Position numbers and translations under genes: made by a program. From Coenobita brevimanus (Eukaryota; Arthropoda; Malacostraca; Decapoda; Coenobitidae): a DNA stretch of 64,000 bases. The notes beneath the pieces are model-generated. The model did no database searches. It saw only the letters and a list, made by a program, of their open reading frames with translations, and had not been told where the DNA came from. The stretch is taken from assembly GCA_032717465.1 (NCBI GenBank), contig JAVRFU010000123.1, positions 1-64,000 on the forward strand. Reading direction: 5' to 3'. Positions 51,334-64,000 of the stretch are shown one piece after another; position 1 is the stretch's first letter; each line of letters opens with the position of its first letter.

Positions 51334-51865
51334 CTATAATTTATAAGTCATGTGCGCTCTCAGCTTGAATACTGCTCACCCTTGTGGAGTGGATGTGGAG
51401 AGGTTGCATTAAAACAACTAGACAAAATTCAGAACAAAGCCGTTAGAATTATTAATAACTCTGCTATTACTAACAAACTACCTCCCCTACAAGGAAGAAG
51501 GAATGTTGTCCCCTTTGCGTTATTTTTATAGCAAATGCTCAGACGAAGTTGCGTCCATGGTGCCACCTCTCCATGCCTTCCATCGTGCTACACGGGCATC
51601 TGGTAGCGCTCATGACTGGAATGTCACTTAGCCATTCTGCAGAACTTCTGCCTATCAGAATGCTTTCATTCCCCGAACTGCATCTCTCTGGAACTCGCTT
51701 CCCCAGAGTTGTTTCCCTCCAGACTTCAACCTACAGCTGTTCAAGTCTAGCTGTTACAGATATTTTATGAACAGAGGACACCAGTAATCTGGTGCATGGA
51801 TTTTTTTTTTTTTTAGTTCATTTGTTTCTCCTTCGTCTATTATGTTATAAAAAAAAAAAAAAAAA
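49882..51865 (+). mobile_element. Non-LTR retrotransposon, family 2, nested (unit B)
   Basis: Counterpart of 8,512-10,491. An extra C at about 51,485 adds another frame break in the C-terminal part. A Phe to Leu difference lies near 50,371. Confidence 0.88.
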
Positions 51866-52065
51866 GTATCCGACCGTAGGTTCTAAAAAATTAAAGAGCT
51901 AACCTGTTGAGCTAGGACACTAATCCCCCCAAAAGTACGCCTCATTCTGACTTGACTCACGTAGCCCGGCGTTCTTTCTACTGCCTGAAACACTTTTCAA
52001 AGTCGGTTTTCGGTATCTCATGTAGGTACTTCGTCACATTCGTCATTGATCTCTTCTCTCGGATG

Positions 52066-52730
52066 AACGTTCTACAGGACATGTTGGAGTGTGCAAATCG
52101 CGATCCATTCTTCCTGAAGACTGTTATCACTGCAGATGAGACTTCGCTGTACGTGTACGACCCAGCAACCAAAGCACAGCCATCCCAGTGGAAGCATGAA
52201 AGGTTGCATCGGCCAAAAAAAAAAAAAAGCATGACAGGTCTGCAGCAAGGTGAAATGCACTCGCATGTTATTTTTTTTTCGACTACCATGGTACTGTGCA
52301 TCAAGAATATGCATTACGAGTAGGTCAGACTCTACCTCAATGTTATCTGTCGTCTTCATGACTCATATCGGCGGAAGAGATCAGAACTTTGGAAAGCTGC
52401 AAGTTGGAAGCTGCAGCATGACAACAACCCTGCCAATCCTTCTCAACTGACTCGTGAATTTTTGGCCAAGCACAACATCCCGCAAGCCCAGCAGGCTCGC
52501 TACTCACCGGACATGGCTCCATGCTAATTTTGGTTATCCCCCATGTTCAAAACTCCGCTGAGGGGTTCCCGACTTGAGACGAGAGCGGAGATCTTGATGC
52601 ATCCGACGAAGCACCTGCAGGAGATACCGAAAACCGACTTTCAAAAAATGTTTCAATCAGTGGAAAGAATGCTGGGCTGCGTGTGTCAAGTCAGAAGGGG
52701 ACTACTTTGAGGGGGATTAGTCCTAGCTGA
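52066..52730 (+). pseudogene. Mariner transposase remnant (unit B)
   Basis: Counterpart of 10,692-11,360: LQDMLECANRDPFF, DETSLYVYDPATKAQ, SPDMAPC followed by a stop in place of the third catalytic Asp. Confidence 0.83.
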
Positions 52731-53650
52731 AAAGGTAAGCTATCTATTTTTTATAGAGCCTAAGATCTGATACTTTCCGAACAGACTTCGTATTTTGCAG
52801 CTACATTTAAACTGTAAGAAATCTGAACAGAAGGGCTTTCACATGCAAGAAGGAACTTGTATAGGATGAATGAAAGAGATGGAAGGAGAGAATAGTGAAG
52901 AATTAGCACTAAGCCATTACATGGCTATATGGCACTCTAGGAGTAGAGGGAAGGAAGAAACATTGAAGAATTTGCACCAAGTCATGATACGGTTATATGG
53001 CACTGCGGGAGTAGAGGAAAAATAAAGGCCCGAAGAAACAAGAAAGGCAGGACAGAGGAGCAGAAGAGGACAGGAAGAAAAGAAGGACTGGAGGAAAAAA
53101 AAAAATGTAATCGCCTCACACGACATGGAGGGATACTTGGTAGGCATTCCCCCCTCCCCCCCTTCATAGGAGGTATAAAAGAGCTGTGCAACGGCTGTGG
53201 CTGCAATATTGATGAGAGATGAGGTGTTGGACGCTGTGGTGTGGTGATGATGGTAACTGTAGCTGTGGTAAGAATGCCAATAGTGACAAATAAGGGAGCG
53301 GTGATGATTACGGCTGCCGTGGCAGTGACAGTGATGGTATTTCGGGTGATAGTGACAGCTGAGGTAATGACAGTGATACTCGTAGCTCCGTAGAGACAGC
53401 GGTTACTGTGGCCATGGTAGTGTTGATTACGGTATTTGTGATAATGATACTGATCATGGTGGCAATGGCAGTGGTGCAGTAGCAATATTGAAGGCAATGG
53501 AAGTGATAGTAATGATCAAGATCGACCACGCCGAATATCTGCCAGGGGTGACAATGGTTTATATAATCTGGCAATACTGGTGATGACGGTATACTACTGT
53601 TTTTTACACCTGTGCTTATGAAACTCAAGGGGTTGTTTTTTGTTCCGACC

Positions 53651-53652
<2 letters not shown>

Positions 53653-53694
<42 letters not shown>
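53653..53694. repeat. (TG)n microsatellite (unit B)
   Basis: Counterpart of 12,279-12,321. Confidence 0.95.
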
Positions 53695-53695
<1 letters not shown>

Positions 53696-54538
53696 ACGCG
53701 TTTCCAAACCACCAAGGAGGTAGCGTCGTGGCTCGTTTTTATTCAAGTGGTGTCCCTGCCCTGACCTGACCTGCCAGGAGGGGTCACGTCAGGGCAGGCC
53801 TAGTCCACCGGGTGCAGGCAGTGTTGCCACTACTGCTACCCAACCTACTCTGACCTAACAAACCCAACATTAACAAATTTAGCTGAAGCTTCTTAACTCA
53901 GACTGATGAAGTGACTTTACTGAAGCTGGTTATCTTACCTGACATTATCAGACTTAACTGAGAGTTCTTATCACTGACTAAGTGTTATGGCCAAAATGTG
54001 TTATTCCCCTCCCCCCATCTAAGCTAACCTAACTAGAAACCAGAAAATACTTACCTGCCCTTGGGTGATCCTTAGTCCTGTTGTCGTCCGTAAACTGTAC
54101 TCACCTCCAGTTGTCCCTCTCACAAATCACATCAATTATAGACAACATGGAATTAGAAGTGTGGGCACTGAGAAGGAAGTGAGAGACAATAGTGGCTAGG
54201 ACAGCAATGATATTATTGTATTGGATATTCAACATTAACAGAAAACTAAAAAAAAAAAGTTTACACCAAGAGTTGTACGTAAAAGGTGCGATTACTCTGG
54301 TAGGGACTTACTGAGAATGGACAATAGGCAACCAGTTAAGATGGCCTGACAGGAGTCAATGGGGGGATAGAGGCCCCGAGCGAGACAAAGCTTCAGATGG
54401 AAAGATGCATGTCAAGCCAGATAATCTGGCAAGTGGATGGAGGACACGGCAGACAGAAGACAGTGGAGGAGGTGCACAATACCAACCAACCCAGACTGGG
54501 AATAAGGCCAAGAAGAATAACACGGAATTAGAAAGCAA

Positions 54539-55108
54539 ACGGTGATAGTGCTGGCTTTGGTAGTGATGGTGAAAGTTGTTGTAGTGGTAACTAAGGTAGA
54601 GATGGTGATAATGGTAGCTGTGTTAATGATAATGATAGTGGTTATTGTGATACTGACGATGGTACTCGCTCTGATAGTGATGATAATGGCTATAGTTCTA
54701 GTAGTAATGATGACTATAGTATGCGTTGTGGTGTTGGATCAGGTAATGTTAGTAACAGTGGTAGTCTTGGTAGTGATGGTGACTGTAGTATTCGTGGTAA
54801 TGGTGGATGTGGTAGTTGCGGTAATGATGTTTATAGTAGCATCCGAGGTACTGTTGTGATAGTGGTATTTATGGTAGTGATGGTGACTATAGTATTTGTG
54901 GTAGTGGTTGATATGGTAAGTTTAGTAGATGTGGTATTATTAGCATCTGAGGTAATGTTAGTGATAGTGGTAGTCTTGATAGTGAATATAATGACTGTGG
55001 CAACTGTGACTGTAGCGGTGATAATGATGCTCATTATGGTGGTAGCGAGAGAGGTGAGCTTGTCTGCTGTAGTATCGATGTTCACTATATTGTGGTGGTA
55101 GTAATGAT
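54539..55108. repeat. Degenerate GTAGTGATGGTGATAGTG-like repeat, unit B
   Basis: Counterpart of 13,163-13,735, with a few substitutions and a 3-bp difference near 54,625. Low-complexity translations only. Confidence 0.8.
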
Positions 55109-55186
55109 TTACACAGGCCCAGCTGAAGCACTAACAATGATGTTAAAATTATGGAAATATTGTTGTGGCAGGAATGGTGATGAAGG

Positions 55187-55188
<2 letters not shown>

Positions 55189-55220
<32 letters not shown>
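55189..55220. repeat. (TG)n microsatellite (unit B)
   Basis: Counterpart of 13,817-13,848. Confidence 0.95.
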
Positions 55221-55222
<2 letters not shown>

Positions 55223-55657
55223 TGCTGGGCTGACGTGTGTGACAGTGCTCTGTTAATATGACGGTTTACAGCTAACTCAAGAACCGAGCTGCCGTAGTTA
55301 TGTAACAGGCAAAGGAAGACCACATAGTGCATACGTACAGGCAAGTAAGAACTTACTAAACTCTGAATATATTGTCTAATAACTGAAATCCAGTTTTGTT
55401 GGATAGGCAAGTCTTCAAAGCGCCATCTATCCACACACTTTTGTTTTTACCGCTGTGCCTCGCCCTGACCTCCTTGGTAAACAACCCGAACTTAAGAATT
55501 TGTTCAGTATGTCAACACGGTAACATAATTAACACTCTTAGGCTCCGTTATTCACTCCTTGCTGACAAAATATCCGGCGCTATGTGGAGCGGAATATTAG
55601 AGTTTTCCCGATCATGATGAGTATTATGATGACGATATTAATGTATACAAATTCACA

Positions 55658-55954
55658 ACCCGTCTGGCAGCAAACTCTCATCCCTTTTCTGTCCAACTCT
55701 CTAATGCAAGAGTTAACCGTTACTCCCAGTCTTTCATTCATGCAACAGGTCAGCTCTGGAACTGTCTCCCTCTGTCTGTATTTCCTGCTGCCTATGATCT
55801 CCAGTCTTTCAAACGCAGTGTGTCCAGGCATCTCAAAATGATCGGATCTTGAATTTGGCTCTCTATTGTATTTTGTTTTTCTCTTGGAGGGAACTGTTAC
55901 TGCGGGCTCATGGCCTTTGGTTCCTTCTTCCTCGCATAAAAAAAAAAAAAAAAA
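55658..55954 (+). mobile_element. Short 3' tail copy of family-1 non-LTR element (unit B)
   Basis: Counterpart of 14,285-14,582, poly-A one base shorter. Confidence 0.9.
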
Positions 55955-56062
55955 TGAATATAATCATACGGCAGTGACTGAAATATTATGAGAGGGTAAG
56001 TGGATACGATATTAACTGTGGCAATCCTTTACTCACTCCCACCGGCATTAAACCACTTGGCA

Positions 56063-56296
56063 TCAGTTGCAATAGAATAGTTCAGTTGTTCCATTAGCCA
56101 TACCATTAGCAGCAAGATTCCATTCCTGGCCTGTGGGGTAAACAAATGACCAGAACCAAATGCCGCGGTGCTTGCCGCCAACATCACAGAAACATTCACC
56201 AGAGAAATGACCCGGATTATTCTGTACAATGGTATTTTTATATGAACATTCGGAAAGTGCTTCTGTATTTGCATAACCTATGTTCTGTAGATTCAT
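56063..56296 (-). CDS. Possible exon of unknown gene (Cys/Trp-rich), unit B
   Basis: Identical translation to 14,691-14,924. Identity adds no evidence of selection, because the surrounding non-coding sequence is equally conserved. Confidence 0.22.
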   Translation of the reverse strand: MNLQNIGYANTEALSECSYKNTIVQNNPGHFSGECFCDVGGKHRGIWFWSFVYPTGQEWNLAANGMANGTTELFYCN

Positions 56297-56348
56297 AATT
56301 TCCTCTCATACTGAGATATTAATCATACATGGTCGGTTGTGGCAAAAA

Positions 56349-58905
<2,557 letters not shown>

Positions 58906-58956
<51 letters not shown>
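58906..58956. repeat. (CT)n microsatellite (unit B)
   Basis: Counterpart of 17,531-17,578. Confidence 0.95.
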
Positions 58957-58959
<3 letters not shown>

Positions 58960-59179
58960 CGTCAAGCGCTCTTTTTCATCCTTTTCTCTCTCTCTCTTCC
59001 ATCCATTGAAGCCACATCTTCCATTCCCCGCCTCCCACCTATTTTTGGCCCCGCCGGTGCCTCTCACTTTCATCGATTTACTGCTTTACATTGAGGGTGT
59101 GAAGATGGGCAGGTGTGTTGGGTGAGAGTTATTGCAGAATACTGCAGGAGAAGAGAGGAATAAGTGAGCATGGTTTAAG

Positions 59180-59513
59180 TTCGGTTACGTTACGGTTGGT
59201 TTGGCTGTGTTGGGTGACATCAGGTTAGGTGCATTTTTGATGCCTATAAGGTGAGATGTGGTTACATTAGGTTAGGTTATACTGTATTAAGTTTGGTGGA
59301 GTTAGGTTTGACTAATGTAGGCTAGCTCAGGATACAGCAGATTAAACTGGAATACATTTGGCTTATGTTGGTTAGGGTATACTGAACTAGATTAGTTAAG
59401 CCTGATTGAGTTTTAGTTGGGTTAGGGTAGGTTAGATTAGTAAAGTTGAGGTTAAGTTAACCTACATTAGATTAGAATAGTTTGCTGAAGTTAGGTTTTA
59501 ATAGGTTATGTGG
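59180..59513. repeat. Degenerate GGTTAGGTTA-type repeat tract, unit B
   Basis: Counterpart of 17,802-18,135. Confidence 0.6.
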
Positions 59514-59674
59514 AACTGGGCATAGGATGATGATGGATATGAGGCTGAGTGGCACATTGGCGGAGGGGTCGCAAAATGCAAGGTTAGGGAGAGCAATGCC
59601 GACATTTTTTTTTTGTTTTTTTGAAAACTTTGAAATAACCCTCTACTGAATTCAGATAATCACACAGTACCCAT

Positions 59675-60462
59675 TGTTACGGAACAGAGAAAGATAATGT
59701 ACACTTTAAGTGAGAATACTAAAAAATCACTACTGTCCCGTAAGGTTCCAGGTTCAAAACAAAAGAGTTAGGTAAAATTACAAGTTAAAGTTTAATGCTC
59801 AAACTAACAACAAAACATTCAGGACTCATAAGGTATGTAATGGCAAAAAACAGGTTAAATATATGGTTAACTGCAATAGCCTCCATTAACAGGAAATTAG
59901 CAAGAGTAAATTTATCTAAGTCAGCCCTGATAAAATTAGAAAACCGGATAATACTCAGTGAATGCAAGATATATTATTACAGATACAAAATATTATCAAA
60001 AATGACTGTCATAAAAACACATGAATCACAAAAACCTCACTAGGCCTACGAATTAACACCCCATGCTATACAGTACAAGAACAAAATGCAATAACACTTG
60101 TACTCAAATTACACAGCTGCTAGATGGTCGGAGACTTCCTGAGCACTCACAATACTAACAACTGTACAGGGGAGGACAGAGATGTGAGCAAAATGAGGAG
60201 TAGATCTAAGTGGCAATTAATGCAGAGACTGAGCTCATTATATAGGGGCCGGCAGAGCTTGATACAACTTGTAAGAAGGACGTGCAAATGAAGCCAGAGG
60301 GGACAAAGAGTTGACACTCCTGCTCTGAACAACAGAAAGAACGACTTACTCTACTATAAGGGAGGAGAGGGGGAGTAAGGTAGAACACGCTCGTGATCAA
60401 ACATGCAGCATACTGTACGTTAGAATTACACAAAGGATGATGAAATCATAGGCTATGTAACA
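59675..60462 (-). repeat. 3' LTR of Gypsy element (unit B, reverse strand)
   Basis: 788 bp, TGTTAC to GTAACA, TATATAA on minus at 60,238-60,244. Confidence 0.93.
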
Positions 60463-60523
60463 CCTCCCCACAAAGAAAAAGAAATTTACAAAGGAAATTT
60501 CTTATTACTCTAAAACAATCTGT

Positions 60524-61079
60524 CTAAAGTCTAGATAAGCAATCTGCAATAACATTTTCTTTCCCCTTGACATGTCGTATGTCTAATGAATACTCCTGAA
60601 GAAGTAGACTCCATCTTGTCAATCTCTGATTTTTATCTTTAAACTTACTAAGGAATTTCAGTGGGTTATGATCAGTATAAATGACTATGGGGTCAAAACC
60701 AGAACACAAACAAAATGAAAAATGCTGTAAACCCAAAATCAAGGCCAAAAGCTTTCTCAATAGTTGAGTAATTCTTTTGAGGTGGAGTGAACTTCTTACT
60801 GTAATAAGATACAGGGTGTTCAATACCCTGATCATCCTCTTGCAGCAAAACAGCCCCAGCTCCTGTATCACTTGCATCAACAGCAATCTTAAAAGGCTTA
60901 GCAAAATTTGGAGTAGCGAGCACTGGCTGACTTAATAGGATAGCTTTAAGTTTGCTGAAAGAGGATTCACAATCATCGGCCCAGACAAATTTAACTCCCT
61001 TTTTCAGTAGGTCTGTAAGTGGTGATACAAGAATTGAAAAGTTAAGAACAAATCTCCTGTAATAACCTACCATTCCCAA
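60524..61079 (-). pseudogene. Gypsy RT C-terminus and RNase H, frameshifted (unit B)
   Basis: Same two overlapping frames as 19,145-19,700 and the same missing AG after STIEK, so the lesion is shared by both units. Confidence 0.9.
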
Positions 61080-61171
61080 AAATCTTTGTAGCTCTTTCCT
61101 ACTTTTAGGTCTGGGAAGATCACTTATAACCTGAACCTTAGCTCCTGGTGGTGCAACATGTCCATCACCAA

Positions 61172-61555
61172 TTACGTACCCAAGGTACTGAACTTTAGCT
61201 TGACCAAACTCACACTTTGATAATTAGCTACAAGATTAGCCTGAACCAAACGCTCAAGAAATTTTCTGACATGGCATAGGTGATCTTTCCAGTTGTCACT
61301 GAAGATTAATACATCATCAATATAAACAACACACCCTGCCAAACCCTCTGTTATAACATTCATGAGCTTCTGAAAAGTGGCTGGTGCATTCTTCATACCA
61401 TATGGCATTACAGAACATGCAAAAGTCTTTCCTAGTGTTATAAAACATGAGATCTCCCTAGCACGTTCAGTCATAGGTACTTGCCAGTATCCCTTTAACA
61501 AATCAAACTTACTTATGTACCTAGCCTTTCCGATCTTGTCTATGCAATCTTCCAC
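61172..61555 (-). pseudogene. Gypsy reverse transcriptase palm segment (unit B)
   Basis: Identical to 19,793-20,176: KFDLLKGYWQVPM, MPYGMKNAPATFQ, YIDD. Frame breaks on both sides are shared with unit A. Confidence 0.9.
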
Positions 61556-64000
61556 ACGAGGGAGAGGGTGTCTGTTTTGGTTATCTGATTAACACGTCTG
61601 TAGTCGATGCAAAGCCGCTGTGACCCACCTGGCTTAGGGACTAGAGTGACAGGAGAACTCCACTTGCTCTGACAGGGTTCAATCATCTTGTGGTCCAACA
61701 GGTAGCCAGGCTCCTTCTGGATGAGAGGAACTTTCACTGGGTTCACACGGTAAGGAGGCAATTTAACTGGCTTTGCGTCTCCGACATCGACATCATGCAT
61801 CAACACAGTGGTTCTTCCTGGAGTGGCACGGAACACTTGCGGGTACTCCTGCAGTAATGCCGAAAACTCCTGCCTTTCCTCGGGAGCTAGATGAGAAAGC
61901 TTAGTCTGGAGATCATTCATGATATCAGGATTCTTCCCCAAACTATCACTCAGGCTCATACTGCATGGGAGAGCTTCACTTGCAGACTCGGGTGGAACAG
62001 CTACAGTGCAGACTGGATTATTTTCGTCCCGCCTGTGATATAACTTTAGCATGTTGATGTGACAAAGTTGCTTGTTCTTTCTACGATCTGGTGTGGCGAT
62101 GACATAGTTGACATCACTGAGTTTCTTCTCCACGAAATAAGGACCACTAAACTTGGCTTGAAGAGGTTGCCCATGAACTGGTAGCAGAATCAAAACCTGA
62201 TCTGGCTGAAAGTTGCGTAACCTGGACTTCTTATCATACCAAGTCTTCATCTTCTCCTGAGCAGCTCCTAAATTCTCTCTCACCAGCTGTAAAGCAGTGG
62301 ACAGCCGTTCTTTGAACTTCATCACATACTCCAGCAGGTTGACGTCATCTTCCTCCGACAGCCAGCATTCCTTGAGTAACTTAAGGGGTCCTCTTACTTC
62401 ATGGCCAAACAGTAGTTCAAAAGGTGAGAAGCCCAGTGATTCATTTGGAGATTCTCTTGCGGCAAATACAACGAATGGAAGACCTCTATCCCAGTCTTTC
62501 TGATATTCCGAACAGTATTTCTTGAGCATCGATTTGAGTGTTTGATGATATCTCTCCAACGCTCCTTGGGTCTGGGGATGGTAAGCTGAAGACGTGATCT
62601 GGGTGATGCCCAACTCTTTCAAAGACTGCTTGAAAACATTTGACATGAAATTACTTCCCCGGTCTGACTGTACCTCCTTGGGCAGACCAAACTTTGTGAA
62701 GAACCCTAGCATTTCCTTAACCACGTTCTTTGCTGAGATACTTCTAAGTGGAATGGCTTCAGGATAACGAGTAGCCATATCAATCTGGGTCAACACATAA
62801 GAAAATCCTGAAGAAGTCTTAGAAAGAGGGCCCACAATATCCACCAACACACGGGTGAATGGCACCTCAAAAGGAGGAATGGGAACTAGAGGTGCAACCT
62901 TTTTGGTCTGATTACACTTCCCCACAACTTGACACGTGTGACAAGACTTACAATACCAGGAAACATCCCTGAAGATACCTGGCCAGTAGAAGTGTTTCAA
63001 AATGCGTGCCACAGTCTTCCTCACTCCAAGATGTCCTGCCAAACTGGAATCATGAGCCTCTCTAATGATATCCTGCCTACAAACACGAGGGATGACAACT
63101 TGATGTACAACCTCCCATTCACAGTCGGCTGATGCTGTTGGGGGTCTCCACTTCCTCATAAGTACTCCCGACTTTATATAATAACAAGTAGAAGCACCAG
63201 CTGACTCTTCCTCACTGCAAGCAGAGTTAGCTAGACCTTTCAACTCAGGGTCAGCAACCTGCAACTCAACCAACTCTTGACGAGACAAATTATCAACACT
63301 ACGGGGTACTGCCTCATCTGGTGAGTGGTCCAAATTAGCAAGAAAAGTGTCAGCTAGGATAACATCATCATCATCATTATCCTCTAAGTCACCAGTAACT
63401 TTAGACTTAGCTCTAGTGACAGCACATGCAGAGAATACATCAGGGACACAACAATCCCGGGTCGCAGCCACTGGCTCACTAGACAACTGAGGAGCTGGAC
63501 ACACTTGACTTCCACCAATATCATTTCCAAGTAAGAAAGGTACACCTGACATTGGGAGTGTCTCAACCAACCCAACCATAACGGAACCATTAACAAAACC
63601 AGACTCTAAATTCACTTTGCACAGAGGGACAGAGAAGTAATTATTCCCTACACCTTGTAAGATTACAGTTTCATCAGAGGAATTAACATTAGAGCCTAGA
63701 ACACTGGTCAGCATAAGGGATTGGCAAGCACCTGTATCACGATATATTTTAACTGATTTCCTGTCATTACTGTCCAGAGGACTGACAAAACCATCAGACA
63801 GGAAATTAGCACAAGAACTCTTGAGAGTGTCACCCACGTTACTGCTCAAAAGAGGAGCTCCATCATGAGAATTTAAGTTACCCCTCAAAGCAGGTTCAGT
63901 TAACTCAGTTAAAGAATTCTGGGAACTCTCAAGGGTGGACACTAGACCAATTGATTGAATATTTAAAGACTCCTTTTTGTTCACATCACGCTGTCTCCTG
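61540..64000 (-). CDS. Gag end, protease, integrase and RT start in one open frame (unit B, 5'-partial)
   Basis: Open from the window end to 61,540 (about 819 codons). Numbered from 63,984: protease DTGA (83-86), integrase zinc part HDSSLAGHLGVRK (~311) and CKSCHTC (~345), core Asp382 in VLVDIVGPL, Asp441 in QSDRGSNF, Glu477 in QGALERYHQ (35 residues after Asp441, so DD35E), SGPYFVEKKL, then RT LPPYRVNP, KWSSPVTLVPKP and LCIDYRRVNQ. One uninterrupted frame therefore links protease, integrase and RT in that order. It stops after a one-base deletion at KTDT, where Ty3-like RTs continue HPLPRVED in the next frame. Confidence 0.94.
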   Translation of the reverse strand, partial: RRQRDVNKKESLNIQSIGLVSTLESSQNSLTELTEPALRGNLNSHDGAPLLSSNVGDTLKSSCANFLSDGFVSPLDSNDRKSVKIYRDTGACQSLMLTSVLGSNVNSSDETVILQGVGNNYFSVPLCKVNLESGFVNGSVMVGLVETLPMSGVPFLLGNDIGGSQVCPAPQLSSEPVAATRDCCVPDVFSACAVTRAKSKVTGDLEDNDDDDVILADTFLANLDHSPDEAVPRSVDNLSRQELVELQVADPELKGLANSACSEEESAGASTCYYIKSGVLMRKWRPPTASADCEWEVVHQVVIPRVCRQDIIREAHDSSLAGHLGVRKTVARILKHFYWPGIFRDVSWYCKSCHTCQVVGKCNQTKKVAPLVPIPPFEVPFTRVLVDIVGPLSKTSSGFSYVLTQIDMATRYPEAIPLRSISAKNVVKEMLGFFTKFGLPKEVQSDRGSNFMSNVFKQSLKELGITQITSSAYHPQTQGALERYHQTLKSMLKKYCSEYQKDWDRGLPFVVFAARESPNESLGFSPFELLFGHEVRGPLKLLKECWLSEEDDVNLLEYVMKFKERLSTALQLVRENLGAAQEKMKTWYDKKSRLRNFQPDQVLILLPVHGQPLQAKFSGPYFVEKKLSDVNYVIATPDRRKNKQLCHINMLKLYHRRDENNPVCTVAVPPESASEALPCSMSLSDSLGKNPDIMNDLQTKLSHLAPEERQEFSALLQEYPQVFRATPGRTTVLMHDVDVGDAKPVKLPPYRVNPVKVPLIQKEPGYLLDHKMIEPCQSKWSSPVTLVPKPGGSQRLCIDYRRVNQITKTDTLSLVWKIA

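Larger units (their letters stand above)
49862..52792 (+). mobile_element. Fold-back mariner split by a nested non-LTR element (unit B)
   Basis: Counterpart of 8,492-11,420, with the same nested structure, inverted arms and terminal TA. Small differences: a shorter A run near 52,216, one base less in CAATCAGTGG near 52,657 and one extra G near 52,711. Confidence 0.85.
59675..64000 (-). mobile_element. Integrase-first Gypsy element, partial at window end (unit B)
   Basis: 3' LTR (59,675-60,462), PPT (60,463-60,475), RNase H, RT, integrase, protease; the Gag part and 5' LTR lie beyond the window. Flanked on the left by the same CCAT. Shares the three RT/RNase H frame breaks of unit A but not the integrase break. 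Confidence 0.93.

Overview
The window looks like eukaryotic, most likely arthropod and probably decapod-crustacean, repeat-rich genomic DNA. The grounds are very dense dinucleotide microsatellites, CCTAA/TTAGG-like tracts, a mixture of non-LTR, Gypsy LTR and mariner elements, no bacterial-style operons, and splice-site-like signals. The organism is inferred from general character, not from a diagnostic gene. Most open frames here are transposon proteins, their remnants, or artefacts of low-complexity repeats.

Layout. Positions 1-22,620 (unit A) recur at about 41,388-64,000 (unit B), same order and orientation, offset about 41.34-41.39 kb, nearly identical except in the first ~2.1 kb and at microsatellites. 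Each unit carries, left to right: the 3' LTR of a Gypsy element; a SINE-like repeat; a mariner-type MITE; a pyrimidine-rich microsatellite tract; a broken non-LTR retrotransposon (family 1) inside a degenerate ~140-bp tandem repeat; a fold-back mariner whose left terminal repeat was split by a second non-LTR element (family 2); degenerate GTGATGGT-like repeats; a short family-1 tail; and a reverse-oriented Gypsy element. In unit A the Gypsy element is complete, with both LTRs, a CCAT target duplication, PBS and PPT regions (18,297-24,581).

The single-copy middle (24,582-41,387) holds more repeats, a family-1 copy with an open 791-codon endonuclease-tail/RT frame (30,594-33,072), and two open frames that are not ordinary transposon genes. 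One is a protein with two retropepsin-like halves (34,553-35,320). The other is a compact intronless protein kinase with all main catalytic motifs (38,240-38,998). A 1.17-kb retrotransposon fragment with an 11-bp target duplication sits between a TATA box and the kinase ORF, apparently splitting the kinase core promoter. Each of these frames, and the retrotransposon ORF between them, is followed by direct tandem repeats.

The strongest candidates for something little described are: (1) the Gypsy element, which is Ty3-like in sequence but has integrase upstream of reverse transcriptase, the order known from Gmr1-type elements; (2) the single-chain double-retropepsin gene, with Glu in place of the first catalytic Asp; (3) the kinase with a transposon-split promoter; and (4) the fold-back mariner with a nested insertion. 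The 41-kb duplication may be real or an assembly artefact: unit A carries raw-read-like insertion errors in its first 2.1 kb.
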